Assembly (NCBI GenBank): GCA_041687435.1
Contig: JAWLBX010000011.1
Coordinates: 1-64,000, forward strand
DNA length: 64,000 nt
Direction of reading: 5' to 3'
From: JACKII01 sp041687435
Lineage (GTDB): Bacteria > Pseudomonadota > Alphaproteobacteria > Bin95
The translations under genes and the position numbers were made by a program. Position 1 is the stretch's first letter; every line of letters starts with the position of its first letter. Below the pieces are notes generated by a model. It made no database searches, was not told the DNA's origin, and worked only from the letters and a program-made list of their open reading frames with translations. Positions 51,405 to 59,858 of this stretch are shown one piece after another.

Positions 51405-52481
51405 CTACAACAGCCGCTCGATGCCCACCGGGGCCTGGCCGGTTTCGACCAGCGTCACGGCCTCGACCAGTTTCGAATTGGCCGGGGTGGCGATGCCGAT
51501 TTCCTTGCCCTTATCCGCCACCAATCCGTTGATGAACTCGATCTCGGTGCGCCGGCCCTTCAGCATGTCCTGCCCCATGGAGGGACGCGCGCCCTCCTTC
51601 GCCTTGGCGGCAGAGGCCAGCAGCTTGTCCTCGACCGCGCGGAAGTTCGGGGCATCGTTTGCGCCGCTTTCCAACTCCTCCCCCGCCTTCACCCAGACCT
51701 CCGGCACAAAGCCGTTGATCTCCTCCAGCGCGTAGCCGAGCGCCTGGCCAACCTTCACCGCCTCGCCGGCGATGCGGATCGACAGGTGCCGCGCCGGCTC
51801 CTGCACCATGTATTCCTTGATGCTCATGCCGGTGGAGGCGCTGACGCCGTTGCCCATGGCGTTGGCCACCAGCTTCGACCAGCGCTCGCCCCACAAGTTG
51901 GTGGTCGCCTTGGCGCTGTCGATTTTGGAAAGCCAGCCGACCAGCATCTCCAGCCGGGGTGTGATCACGCAAGTAGCCTCACCGGCGCGGAACACCGTAT
52001 GTTCCGCCCCGCCCTTGGCGATGCGGCGGATGACATGGCCAGGCCCGACCAGTTCCACGACGATCTTCGCGGCGATGCAGCCGAGCGTCTTGCCCCAGCC
52101 GACAATGCCCGCGATAGTTTCCTCGTTCATGCAGTTCTGCAGCGAGACGACGCAGCCGGTCGGCGCCAGATAATCCTTGATCAGCATGGTGGCCCAGGCG
52201 GTGTCGTAGGACTTGACGCAAATGAAGGCGATGTCGATCGGCCGTTCGCGCTTCAGGCCCTGCAGCTCCGTCAGGTGATAGGCCTTGACCGGCACGGTGA
52301 AGCATTCCTCCGGCGTCGTGCCTTCCAACTGGATGCCGTCCGTCCGCATCTTCTCCACATGGGCCGGCCAGGCATCGAAGAACGAGACGTCCAGGCCCTG
52401 CTGGGCGAGATTGCCGCCGACATAGGCGCCGACGGCGCCAGCGCCGACGATCATGATGCGGGGGTTGTTGAGTTCGGTCAT
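51405..52481 (-). CDS. 2-dehydropantoate 2-reductase-like (PanE/ApbA family) protein
   Basis: A 358-residue NADPH-dependent oxidoreductase. The cofactor motif VGAGAVGAYVGG is at residues 11-22, and a conserved Lys region lies in the middle (WSKLVANAMGNGVSA). It is about 50 residues longer than typical PanE. Such relatives in catabolic clusters reduce other 2-keto acids. The panC gene lies 14 kb away, so a direct role in CoA synthesis is possible but not shown. Confidence 0.87.
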   Translation of the reverse strand: MTELNNPRIMIVGAGAVGAYVGGNLAQQGLDVSFFDAWPAHVEKMRTDGIQLEGTTPEECFTVPVKAYHLTELQGLKRERPIDIAFICVKSYDTAWATMLIKDYLAPTGCVVSLQNCMNEETIAGIVGWGKTLGCIAAKIVVELVGPGHVIRRIAKGGAEHTVFRAGEATCVITPRLEMLVGWLSKIDSAKATTNLWGERWSKLVANAMGNGVSASTGMSIKEYMVQEPARHLSIRIAGEAVKVGQALGYALEEINGFVPEVWVKAGEELESGANDAPNFRAVEDKLLASAAKAKEGARPSMGQDMLKGRRTEIEFINGLVADKGKEIGIATPANSKLVEAVTLVETGQAPVGIERLL

Positions 52482-52512
52482 GGGCGTGTTTCCTACCGGT
52501 TCGGATTGGCCG

Positions 52513-53358
52513 TCAGGCGGCTTCCAGGGTGACCCGCCACATGACGCGGCGGTGTCCGTCATAATCGTTGATCGGGTAGTGCTGGCTGGCGAGATTGTCC
52601 CAGACCGCCAGCGTGCCGGGCTGCCAGCGCAGGCGGCAGGTGAATTCCGGCCGGCGCAGGTGTTTGAACAGGTATTGCAGCACCGGCTCGCTTTCCGCCT
52701 CCGTCCAGCCCTTGAATTTCAGCGTGTGGATGTAGTTCACGAACAGCGCCTTGCGTCCGGTCTTCTCGTGCACGCGCACCGCCGGGTGTTCCGCCTCCAT
52801 CGCCAGTTTGTCCAGGTTTTGCAGCTGGATGCTTTTCGAGTTGGCGTTCATCAGCTTCTTGCGGTCGCCGACGCGGCCGGCGCCGGCGCTGGAAACGCCG
52901 GTTAGCGGGTCGATCAGGCGTTTCATGCCATCCGAAAGGGTTTCGTAGGCCATGTACATGTTGGCAAACAGCGTATCGCCGCCGGCCGACGGAATTTCCA
53001 GGCCATAGAGCGCGGTCGCGGCCGGCACATTCTCCAGATAGGTCGTATCGGCGTGGAAAGCGCCGCCGCCGAAATTCGCCCGGTCCTCCGGATTCTTCAC
53101 CAGCGGCGTGATCTTCGGATGGCTTTCCAGCCCCTTGGCAAAGGGATATTCGTTCGGCGTGCCGAACATGGCGGAAACGCGCAACAGCGCATCCTCGTCC
53201 AGCTTCTGGTCACGGAAGAACAGCACCAGGTGATCGGCGAATGCCTGCTGGATTTCATTTGCCACGGAATTAGACACCGGGCGGGAAAGATCGACGCCAA
53301 ATACCTCGGCACCCAGCGCACCGGCAACCGGTTTCACATCTATCAGATCATACGGCAT
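52513..53358 (-). CDS. TauD/TfdA-family Fe(II)/2-oxoglutarate dioxygenase (1)
   Basis: A 281-residue dioxygenase. The iron ligands are His102 and Asp104 (FHADTTY) and the distal His near 260 (SQHYPINDY); the 2-oxoglutarate-binding Arg follows in HRRVMWR. IPSAGGDTLFANMYMAYE is typical of this branch. Likely attacks an organic acid or sulphonate next to a heteroatom. ATG 53358 begins MPYDLIDVKPVAG. The ATG of the adjacent PanE-like gene is 31 bp downstream. Confidence 0.93.
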   Translation of the reverse strand: MPYDLIDVKPVAGALGAEVFGVDLSRPVSNSVANEIQQAFADHLVLFFRDQKLDEDALLRVSAMFGTPNEYPFAKGLESHPKITPLVKNPEDRANFGGGAFHADTTYLENVPAATALYGLEIPSAGGDTLFANMYMAYETLSDGMKRLIDPLTGVSSAGAGRVGDRKKLMNANSKSIQLQNLDKLAMEAEHPAVRVHEKTGRKALFVNYIHTLKFKGWTEAESEPVLQYLFKHLRRPEFTCRLRWQPGTLAVWDNLASQHYPINDYDGHRRVMWRVTLEAA

Positions 53359-53455
53359 CGGCGAACATAACCTCTTGGCAACGGTAACGGCGGAGTCCGA
53401 CCGGAATTTCTGGCGCAACAGTACCGCCGCCGCCCGGCCGGCGCCAGAGCGAACA

Positions 53456-54325
53456 CTAGCGCCGTTTTGCCCTCACATCCTCCAGCACCGGCAGGATGTA
53501 TTCGCGGAAGCGCGTCGGATCCTCGCTCATCGGGAAATGGCCGAGGCCCTTCATCTCCACCACCTGCGGCCCGCCCGTGATCTTCGCTGCGGTTTGCCGC
53601 GTATCCGCCGGCGAGCAGGAAAAATCGTATTCTCCCGTCAGCAGGTACAGCGGGCAGGTGGCGGGGTCGATCCTGTGGGTGTCGTCCCGGAAATCCCCGT
53701 CGACACGATAGAAATGCAGGTCGCCCTTGAAGATGCCGGGCCCGCCCTGCATGTAGCCCCACAGCGTCTCCCACCGGTATTCCTCCGGTGCGGTCGGCGC
53801 GATCAGGCCGCTGACCACGGCGGCGGCGACGTTGCCGCCGTCCAGATCCGGCCGGTTGAGCCATTCCAGATCGTACCAGCCCTCCGGCTGGAAATCCGCC
53901 GCTTCCAGGCCGATCATGCCGCCGAATTCGGCCGCATGATGAATGGCCAGATAGACGACGACCCGCCCGCCGATGGAACAGCCCATGACCACCGGCCTTT
54001 GCAGCTCCAGCCCGGCACAGAACGCGCGGATCAGTTCGGCATAGCTGGCGGCGGTCAGCGCATAGTCGCCGCTATCGCGCCAACCTGCGGGCGGCAGCGA
54101 CTTGCCATGCCAGGGCATGTCGAAGGCCAGCACGCGGTAATGCTTGGTGACGTCCGCATCGGTCAGCAGGTGGCGCCACTGCTTGTTATCGGCGCCGGCA
54201 GTGTGCAGGCAAACCAGCGGAATGCCATCGGCCGGCCCGGCTTCCTCGAAATACACCCGATGCGGCTTGCCGCCCAATGTCAGGTGGATGTAGCGCCCGG
54301 TGATGGGCTCGATATGGGCGGGCAT
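53456..54325 (-). CDS. Alpha/beta hydrolase
   Basis: A 289-residue alpha/beta-fold hydrolase. The nucleophile elbow is VMGCSIGGRV, the acid lies in TGEYDFSCSP and the His in KGLGHFPMSEDP. CLHTAGADNKQW is the oxyanion region. It resembles C-C bond hydrolases and esterases of catabolic clusters; substrate unknown. It lies 17 bp after the VOC gene in the same direction. Confidence 0.9.
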   Translation of the reverse strand: MPAHIEPITGRYIHLTLGGKPHRVYFEEAGPADGIPLVCLHTAGADNKQWRHLLTDADVTKHYRVLAFDMPWHGKSLPPAGWRDSGDYALTAASYAELIRAFCAGLELQRPVVMGCSIGGRVVVYLAIHHAAEFGGMIGLEAADFQPEGWYDLEWLNRPDLDGGNVAAAVVSGLIAPTAPEEYRWETLWGYMQGGPGIFKGDLHFYRVDGDFRDDTHRIDPATCPLYLLTGEYDFSCSPADTRQTAAKITGGPQVVEMKGLGHFPMSEDPTRFREYILPVLEDVRAKRR

Positions 54326-54342
54326 GGATCAGCCTTTGCCCT

Positions 54343-55215
54343 TCAGCATGGCGCGTTGAATTCCACCAGATTCATGCCGGGATCGAAGCAGAACACCTGC
54401 CGGAAGCCCTGCATGGCGATGCTGCCGGCGTCGCTATAGGGCACGCCTAGCTCGTCCAGCCGCGCCATCAGCGCGTCCAGGTCTGGCACGGTCACGGCGA
54501 AATGGCCGCCGATGCTGGGGTTGTGCGCGAGGCCGTTGTCCTTGGCCCAACTTGCCACCGGCCGGATCAGGTGCAGGCCGCGGTTTTCGGAGCCGAACAC
54601 CGCCAGCGCCTCCGGATCGGCGCGGAAATTGCCGGCCTCGGGCGGGCGCTGCAATGCCTTTTCCTGCAGGCCCAGAATTTCGCCATAGAAGGCCGCGGTT
54701 TTGCGCACGTCCACGGCGGCGATGTTGACGTGATGCAGATACCAGCCGCCCGGCTGATCGCAACGGGCATGCTCCTCGTCCGGCGCCGGCCCGGGCCCGG
54801 CACGCTTGCCGACATTCTGGTTGATTTCCACCAGATTGAAGGACGGATCGTAGACATAAACCTGGTGCATGTCGGCCATGGCATAGACGCCGGCATCGTC
54901 ATACTGGATACCGGCCTGGTCGAGCCGCCGCTTGACGGCGCCCAGATCGTCCACCGTGATGGCGAAATGGCCGCCGATGGTCGGGTTGTGCATGAGCCCG
55001 TTTTCGTGCGCGAATAATGGCCGTTCGGTCACGATATGAACGCCACGATTGTGCTCGCCCATACTGGCGCGGTTATCCAGCGGCGCGGTATCCGACTGGT
55101 CCGGATCGGGATAGACCCAGGGGCATTCCTGCATGCCGGCCACGGTCTGGTAGAAGCGGACCGACTCGCGCACATTGTAAGCGGGAATGTTGACGTGATG
55201 GACGAACCAACCCAT
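54343..55215 (-). CDS. Tandem vicinal-oxygen-chelate (VOC) protein
   Basis: A 290-residue protein of two VOC domains. Each begins with a metal-ligand His (VHHVNIPAYNV, LHHVNIAAVDV) and repeats GGHFAIT/GGHFAVT and NLVEIN/NLVEFN. The two-domain layout fits extradiol-dioxygenase-type or glyoxalase-type enzymes. A ring-cleavage or isomerase role in the neighbouring pathway is plausible. ATG 55215 follows GGAGGG; the upstream frame start MHKNQ is not needed. Confidence 0.88.
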   Translation of the reverse strand: MGWFVHHVNIPAYNVRESVRFYQTVAGMQECPWVYPDPDQSDTAPLDNRASMGEHNRGVHIVTERPLFAHENGLMHNPTIGGHFAITVDDLGAVKRRLDQAGIQYDDAGVYAMADMHQVYVYDPSFNLVEINQNVGKRAGPGPAPDEEHARCDQPGGWYLHHVNIAAVDVRKTAAFYGEILGLQEKALQRPPEAGNFRADPEALAVFGSENRGLHLIRPVASWAKDNGLAHNPSIGGHFAVTVPDLDALMARLDELGVPYSDAGSIAMQGFRQVFCFDPGMNLVEFNAPC

Positions 55216-55237
55216 GCGGGTACCCTCCGTTTGATTT

Positions 55238-55618
55238 TTATGCAAACAGGGCGCGCGGCTTCGCCAGCACGTCCTTGATATTCTGCAACTGTTGCATGAA
55301 CACGGTCATGTCGCCGTCGATCCGCAGCGTCATCGCCTTGGCCAGCCCGAACAGGTCGTGATGCGGCGGCGTCGGTACTGGCCGCCAGTGCACCAGCCAG
55401 ACCTCCGGCGCCGCGTTGAAGGCGACGGCGGCGGGCCGAAGGATCGTGCCAGCCGGAATGGCCTCCTCCGGCTGGCCGGCGTGGAAAGGCAGAAACCAGC
55501 GCGCCTCCCCTGCCGTCACCGACAGCGTGCCGGTGAAATGGCGCATGCGGTGGCGCAACAGCGCGTCGGCGCGGACAAGCTCCGGTATGGCGATAATACC
55601 GTCGGCGGCGGTCGGCAT
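55238..55618 (-). CDS. Unrecognised 126-residue protein
   Basis: A soluble protein starting MPTAADGIIAIPELVRADALL. I do not recognise a family. The first part has alternating strands (HFTGTLSVTAGEARWFLPF), the C-terminal part looks helical and ends MTVFMQQLQNIKDVLAKPR, faintly like the end of SCP2-type lipid-binding proteins. It lies 22 bp upstream of the VOC gene on the same strand and so is part of the same operon. Confidence 0.7.
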   Translation of the reverse strand: MPTAADGIIAIPELVRADALLRHRMRHFTGTLSVTAGEARWFLPFHAGQPEEAIPAGTILRPAAVAFNAAPEVWLVHWRPVPTPPHHDLFGLAKAMTLRIDGDMTVFMQQLQNIKDVLAKPRALFA

Positions 55619-55714
55619 CGGCGATCCTATCCGTACAACAGGGCGAGTGTCGCAAGCGCAAACAGTATGCGCAGAGATGTCGTGCGCCGCAATCGCGCGG
55701 CACGGAACTTCAAG

Positions 55715-56497
55715 CTACCGCCCGTGAAAGCGGGGCTCGCGCTTTTCCAGGAAGGCGCGCACACCCTCCGCCCGGTCCTCGGATTCCTGGGCCCGGTCCT
55801 GACTCCAGCTTTCCCACAGGGCGGCATCATAGGGCTCGCGGTTCAGGCCTTTCAGCACCGCCTGTTTCGTCATGGCCATGTGCTTGGTCGGCCCTTTGGC
55901 CAGGCGTTCGGCCAGGGCCAAAGCCTCGTCCATCAGCACGTCTGCCGGCACGATGCGGTTGATGGCGCCGGCGGCCAGCGCGTCATTCAGCGGAATGTCG
56001 TCGGCCAGATAGAGCCACTCCATCGCGCGGGCATAGCCGACCATTTTCGGCAGCGTCCAGGTGACCAGGTCATCCGGCTGGATCGCCCGTTTCAGCCAGA
56101 CCGGGATCAGCCTTGCCTTGTCGCTGGCAATGCGGATATCGCACAGCAGCGCGAGCCCCAGGCCGCCGCCCGCCGCCGCACCGTTGATGGCGGCGATGGT
56201 CGGCTTCGGCATTTCCAGCAGTTCGACACACCAGGCGAAGCGCGGCTCTGCCGGGCCGGTCGGCCAGGGGCGTTTGTCGTCGGCTGCAAGGTCGGCACCC
56301 GCACAAAAACCCCGGCCCGCGCCGGTCAGCACCAGACAGCGCGCTGCCGGGTCGGCAGCGACCTGCTGCACCATCGCCCGGATTTCGTGGCGCATGACGC
56401 CGTCGAAGGCATTCAGCCGGTCCGGGCGGTTCAGGGTGACGACCACAACGCCATGGTCGCGGCGTTCCAGGGTCAAGGTCTGGTAGGCAGCAGTCAA
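55715..56497 (-). CDS. Crotonase-family protein lacking both hydratase glutamates
   Basis: A 260-residue crotonase. GRGFCAGADLAAD and GAAAGGGLGLALLCDI form the CoA and oxyanion sites. The glutamates needed for hydration are absent: the region normally reading PEIxLG is IPVWLKRAIQPDD. It is more likely an isomerase, decarboxylase or hydrolase of an acyl-CoA. It starts 21 bp after the stop of the second TauD-type gene in the same direction. Confidence 0.92.
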   Translation of the reverse strand: MTAAYQTLTLERRDHGVVVVTLNRPDRLNAFDGVMRHEIRAMVQQVAADPAARCLVLTGAGRGFCAGADLAADDKRPWPTGPAEPRFAWCVELLEMPKPTIAAINGAAAGGGLGLALLCDIRIASDKARLIPVWLKRAIQPDDLVTWTLPKMVGYARAMEWLYLADDIPLNDALAAGAINRIVPADVLMDEALALAERLAKGPTKHMAMTKQAVLKGLNREPYDAALWESWSQDRAQESEDRAEGVRAFLEKREPRFHGR

Positions 56498-56518
56498 GGC
56501 GGCGCGTCTCTCAGAACC

Positions 56519-57376
56519 TCAGAACGGCTCGTCGCCGCAGATGGTGATGCGGTGCATGCGGCGGCGCTCGTTATAATCCGGCACGGCGTAGTGCTGGACG
56601 CAGCGATTGTCCCACAGCGTCAGTGTGCCCGGCTTCCAGTTCACCCGGCAGGTGAATTCCGGCCGGATCGAGTGCGCCTTCAGGTATTTGAGCAACGGCG
56701 CCGCTTCGGCTTCCGTAAAGCCATCCAGGCTCTGCACATGGCTGCCGATATAGAGCGCCTTGCGCCCGGTTTCCGGGTGCGTGCGGATCAGCGGATGGGC
56801 GCTCTCGGTTTGCAGGTCGCCGGGGTCTTTCACCTTGCCGGCCATGGCCGCATTGGCGGCATAGCGCGAGGCGCGGTTGGACTGCTTGCTGCCGACGCAC
56901 CAGGATTTCACATCCGCCAGCATGGCCTTCATGCCATCGCTGAGCGCATCATAGGCGGCGTACATGTTGGCGAACATGGTGTCGCCACCGGCGCTGGGCG
57001 TTTCCTTGGCATACAGCATGGTCGCCATAGCCGGCTTCGGGTTGAACATCTGATCCGTGTGCCAAGCCGAGCCGAAGGTGTAGGTGTCGGACGGCTCCTT
57101 CACGATTTCCAAAATGTCCGGATAGTCGTCCATCCCCTTCATGAACGGGTGGTGGTGGATATCGCCGAAGCGGTGGGCGAACGCGATCTGCTGTTCGGGT
57201 GTGATATCCTGTTCGCGGAACAGCACGACCTGATGTTCCAGCCAGGCCGCCTTGATCTCGGCAAACACCTCGTCCGAGAGATCGGCGAGGTTCGCACCGC
57301 GGATTTCCGCGCCCATGGTGCCGGCGATCGGGTGCACGGTGATGTGCTGATACGTGGTGGCGCTGTCTAACGGCAT
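56519..57376 (-). CDS. TauD/TfdA-family Fe(II)/2-oxoglutarate dioxygenase (2)
   Basis: A 285-residue dioxygenase. Iron ligands are His106 and Asp108 (AWHTDQMF) and His262 (VQHYAVPDYNERRRMHR, with the 2-oxoglutarate Arg nearby). IRPEFTCRVNWKPGTLTLWDNR is close to the matching part of the first dioxygenase (RRPEFTCRLRWQPGTLAVWDN), so the two are paralogues. ATG 57376 gives MPLDSATTYQHITV. It is 17 bp after the TfdA-like gene. Confidence 0.94.
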   Translation of the reverse strand: MPLDSATTYQHITVHPIAGTMGAEIRGANLADLSDEVFAEIKAAWLEHQVVLFREQDITPEQQIAFAHRFGDIHHHPFMKGMDDYPDILEIVKEPSDTYTFGSAWHTDQMFNPKPAMATMLYAKETPSAGGDTMFANMYAAYDALSDGMKAMLADVKSWCVGSKQSNRASRYAANAAMAGKVKDPGDLQTESAHPLIRTHPETGRKALYIGSHVQSLDGFTEAEAAPLLKYLKAHSIRPEFTCRVNWKPGTLTLWDNRCVQHYAVPDYNERRRMHRITICGDEPF

Positions 57377-57393
57377 GATGGGGTTCCTTCCCT

Positions 57394-58287
57394 TTAGGCC
57401 GCCTGGGCCTGTTCGACCGTCGGCGCATCGCCGGCGACGGTGGTTCGGCGCACGTCCCGCACTTCTTCGGTGTCTGCGAACGGGCGGCCGCGGTGCATGG
57501 TCTGGCGGTTGTCCCATTGCACCAGATCGTGCTGGCGCCATTGGTGGCTGTAGACGAATTCGCGCTGGGTCGCGTGCTCCGTCAGGTCGCGCAGCAGGGC
57601 GCGTGCCTCCGGCACCGGCCAGCCGACGATGCTGCCGGCATGGGCGGAAAGATAGAGCGACTTGCGGCCCGTTACCGGGTGCGTGCGCACCAGCCGCTGG
57701 CGCACCGGCGTGAAGTTCTTCTTCTCGTCCTCGTTCAACTCCTCGAAGCCCAACAGGCCGCGCGAGAACAGCAGCGAATGCTCGCAGATCAGATCCTCGA
57801 TCCGGTCCTTGGTTTTCTGGTCGAGCGCATCGTAGGCCGCGCGCATGTCCGCAAATTCGGTGTTGCCGCCCTCGCTCGGTACCTGCCGGCCGGAGAGCAG
57901 CGAATATTTTGCCGGGATCGCGCGGAACGAGCTGTCCGAATGCCAGAGCTGGTTGCCAAGGTTGAACATGCGCTGCCGGTCGTCGCGACCGAGCGGCTTG
58001 TTCTCCTTGTTCAGATTGGAGACATCGGCCAGTTCCGCGCGCAGGCGCCGGTCCTCGACCTTGGTGATGTTGGACTTCCGGTCCGGCACCTCCAGCTTGC
58101 CGAAATTCTGGCTGAAGGCGATCTGATGATCGTCGGTGATATCCTGGCCGTGGTAAACGAGGACCGCGTAGCGATCCATGCCGGCTTCCAACTGGGCCAC
58201 CTCATCCGGTGTCAGCGGTCGGGTGAGATCGACGCCCGAGACCTCGCCAACGAACACGGGGTGGATCTGGCGAATTTCGACGGACAT
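57394..58287 (-). CDS. TfdA-like 2-oxoglutarate dioxygenase (3)
   Basis: A 297-residue enzyme strongly resembling 2,4-dichlorophenoxyacetate dioxygenase. GNQLWHSDSSFRAIPAKYSLL (in part) holds His116 and Asp118; the distal His265 is in NRQTMHRGRP, and RRTT near 280 holds the 2-oxoglutarate Arg. TfdA-type enzymes cleave aryl-ether side chains to phenols; natural homologues act on cinnamate- or phenoxyacetate-like acids. GGAGGTC precedes ATG 58287. First gene of the minus-strand operon, with a perfect palindrome just upstream. Confidence 0.94.
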   Translation of the reverse strand: MSVEIRQIHPVFVGEVSGVDLTRPLTPDEVAQLEAGMDRYAVLVYHGQDITDDHQIAFSQNFGKLEVPDRKSNITKVEDRRLRAELADVSNLNKENKPLGRDDRQRMFNLGNQLWHSDSSFRAIPAKYSLLSGRQVPSEGGNTEFADMRAAYDALDQKTKDRIEDLICEHSLLFSRGLLGFEELNEDEKKNFTPVRQRLVRTHPVTGRKSLYLSAHAGSIVGWPVPEARALLRDLTEHATQREFVYSHQWRQHDLVQWDNRQTMHRGRPFADTEEVRDVRRTTVAGDAPTVEQAQAA

Positions 58288-58310
58288 GGACTTGACCTCC
58301 ATCAAACGAA

Positions 58311-58322
58311 TATTGGCCAATA
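58311..58322. promoter_or_regulatory. Perfect 12-bp palindrome, candidate operator
   Basis: TATTGGCCAATA lies 24 bp upstream of the TfdA-like ATG, within the likely core promoter or leader of the catabolic operon. A fully symmetric site at this place fits a dimeric repressor. No regulator gene is adjacent and I see no second copy in the window. Confidence 0.5.
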
Positions 58323-58481
58323 GTATGACAGAATGAAACCGCTCCGCAACAACGGGCTCTCTGCACCCTCGCACAGGGCCGGGCGTTGGGGTGCAATCTG
58401 CCGCAATTGTCGCGATTGGTATTCATTCGCATTTACTCGCCAATCGCAATCACATCCCCATCAATCCGAAAGGGTCATCCC

Positions 58482-58877
58482 ATGCCTTTGTTCCGTAACG
58501 CCGCCGCTACCGCTTTCCTTGCGACAATCGCCTTTGCCCCCGCCGCGATGGCAGAGGAGGTGAAGCATTACGAAGCGGAAAAATCCTCCACCCTGGCCGA
58601 GGCTGTCCGCAATTTTTCGGAACAAAACGCCATTGTGTCCAAGGAACTGGCCAAGGACACCTGGACCAGCACCGACATCGAGACGATCCACGAGGCGACC
58701 TATTCGCTGGAGCTCGCCCTGGAAGAGATCAATGAGGCGATGGAGGAACTGGCCGAGAAGCTGGAGCGTGTCCACCGCCTCTCCGAAAAGCATGAAGAGG
58801 CCGACCTGCGCGAAGCTACGGCCGACTATCTGGAAACGGCGGAAACCGTCATTCCGTCGAAGCCTGCGGCGGACTAG
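58482..58877 (+). CDS. Small secreted helical protein, DUF6746-like
   Basis: A 131-residue protein. A signal peptide ends at AAMA after residue 21. The mature part is acidic and almost wholly helical, with LAEAVRNFSEQNAIVSKEL and a coiled-coil-like stretch (EINEAMEELAEKLERVHRLSE). The pattern recalls DUF6746, periplasmic proteins of unknown role; I am unsure. ATG 58482 with AAAGGG upstream is chosen over the longer frame. Confidence 0.7.
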   Translation: MPLFRNAAATAFLATIAFAPAAMAEEVKHYEAEKSSTLAEAVRNFSEQNAIVSKELAKDTWTSTDIETIHEATYSLELALEEINEAMEELAEKLERVHRLSEKHEEADLREATADYLETAETVIPSKPAAD

Positions 58878-58892
58878 CCGCCAGCGGGCCGC

Positions 58893-59708
58893 TTATTCCG
58901 CCCAGCGCGGCTTGCGCTTCTCGATGAAACTGGCCACGCCTTCGCGGCCTTCCTCGCTCAGCATGCAGCGGGCGAACGCGTAGCCGCCAGCCTGCCGCGC
59001 TTCTTCTGGGGAAAGGCGCGGCAGCGCCATCAGCAGCGCCTTGGTCTCCGCATTCGCGGCAGGGCTGCAACTGCGCACGCCGGTGCGGATATCCAATTCC
59101 GTGGCACCCAGCGCGGCCTCCGTCGCGACCACATAATCGGCAAGCCCAAGGCGCGCTGCCTCCTCGCCCCGAAAGCGACCGCCGGTCAGCATCAACCGGC
59201 GCGCGGCCGGCAATCCGATGCGGCCGACCACGAACGGGGCGATCTGGGCGGGGACAATGCCGATCTGCGTTTCCGTCATCGAAAACAGCGCATCCTGGGT
59301 CACGACCACGATATCGGCACAGCAGGTCAGCCCCAGCCCGCCGGCGATGGCCGCGCCCTGCACCAGCACGACCACGACCTGCGGCAGCGTGTTGATGGCG
59401 CCGAACAGTTCGCCGGTTTCTGCATTGGCGGCGGCGACGTCGTCCAGGTTTTGCTCGCCGCCCTGGAACACGCTTTGAAAGCCTTTGATATCGCCGCCGG
59501 CACAGAACACGCGGCCCTTGCCGCGAAGCGTGACACCCCGCAGCGTCCGGTCCTCCCGCACCGCCGCGACCACGGCGCCCAACTCCGCCGAAACCTCCTT
59601 CGACAGCGCATTGCGCGCCTCCGGACGGTTGAACCAGATGGTGAGCCAGTCGGCCTCGCGCTCCAACAGAAAATGCTGGCATTCGGGCAAAGCGGATACG
59701 GCAGTCAT
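58893..59708 (-). CDS. Crotonase-family protein
   Basis: A 271-residue enoyl-CoA hydratase/isomerase relative. GRVFCAGGDIKGF and GAAIAGGLGLTCCADI form the CoA and oxyanion sites. The first hydratase Glu is absent but an acid remains in SMTETQIGIVPAQIAP. This pattern recalls gamma-carboxygeranoyl- or methylglutaconyl-CoA hydratase-like branches. ATG 59708 has only a weak ribosome binding site. It converges on the secreted-protein gene, 15 bp away. Confidence 0.9.
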   Translation of the reverse strand: MTAVSALPECQHFLLEREADWLTIWFNRPEARNALSKEVSAELGAVVAAVREDRTLRGVTLRGKGRVFCAGGDIKGFQSVFQGGEQNLDDVAAANAETGELFGAINTLPQVVVVLVQGAAIAGGLGLTCCADIVVVTQDALFSMTETQIGIVPAQIAPFVVGRIGLPAARRLMLTGGRFRGEEAARLGLADYVVATEAALGATELDIRTGVRSCSPAANAETKALLMALPRLSPEEARQAGGYAFARCMLSEEGREGVASFIEKRKPRWAE

Positions 59709-59858
59709 GGGACAATCTCGAACGGTTGCGGGTAGGGATATGCGCCCAGTGTGGCCGCAGCTCTCTATCATGGCGAGCCCTAATTGTCTTTCGCGAGCCC
59801 TGCGCTCGGGATAGGCTACGCCGCTTATCTTGTCCGCCGAAACCGTCAGGCCCTGCCG

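Noticed and set aside
55292..57370. 692-residue plus-strand frame opposite the crotonase and dioxygenase genes
   Set aside because: Shadow of well-recognised minus-strand genes in high-GC sequence; no domain and no start signal.
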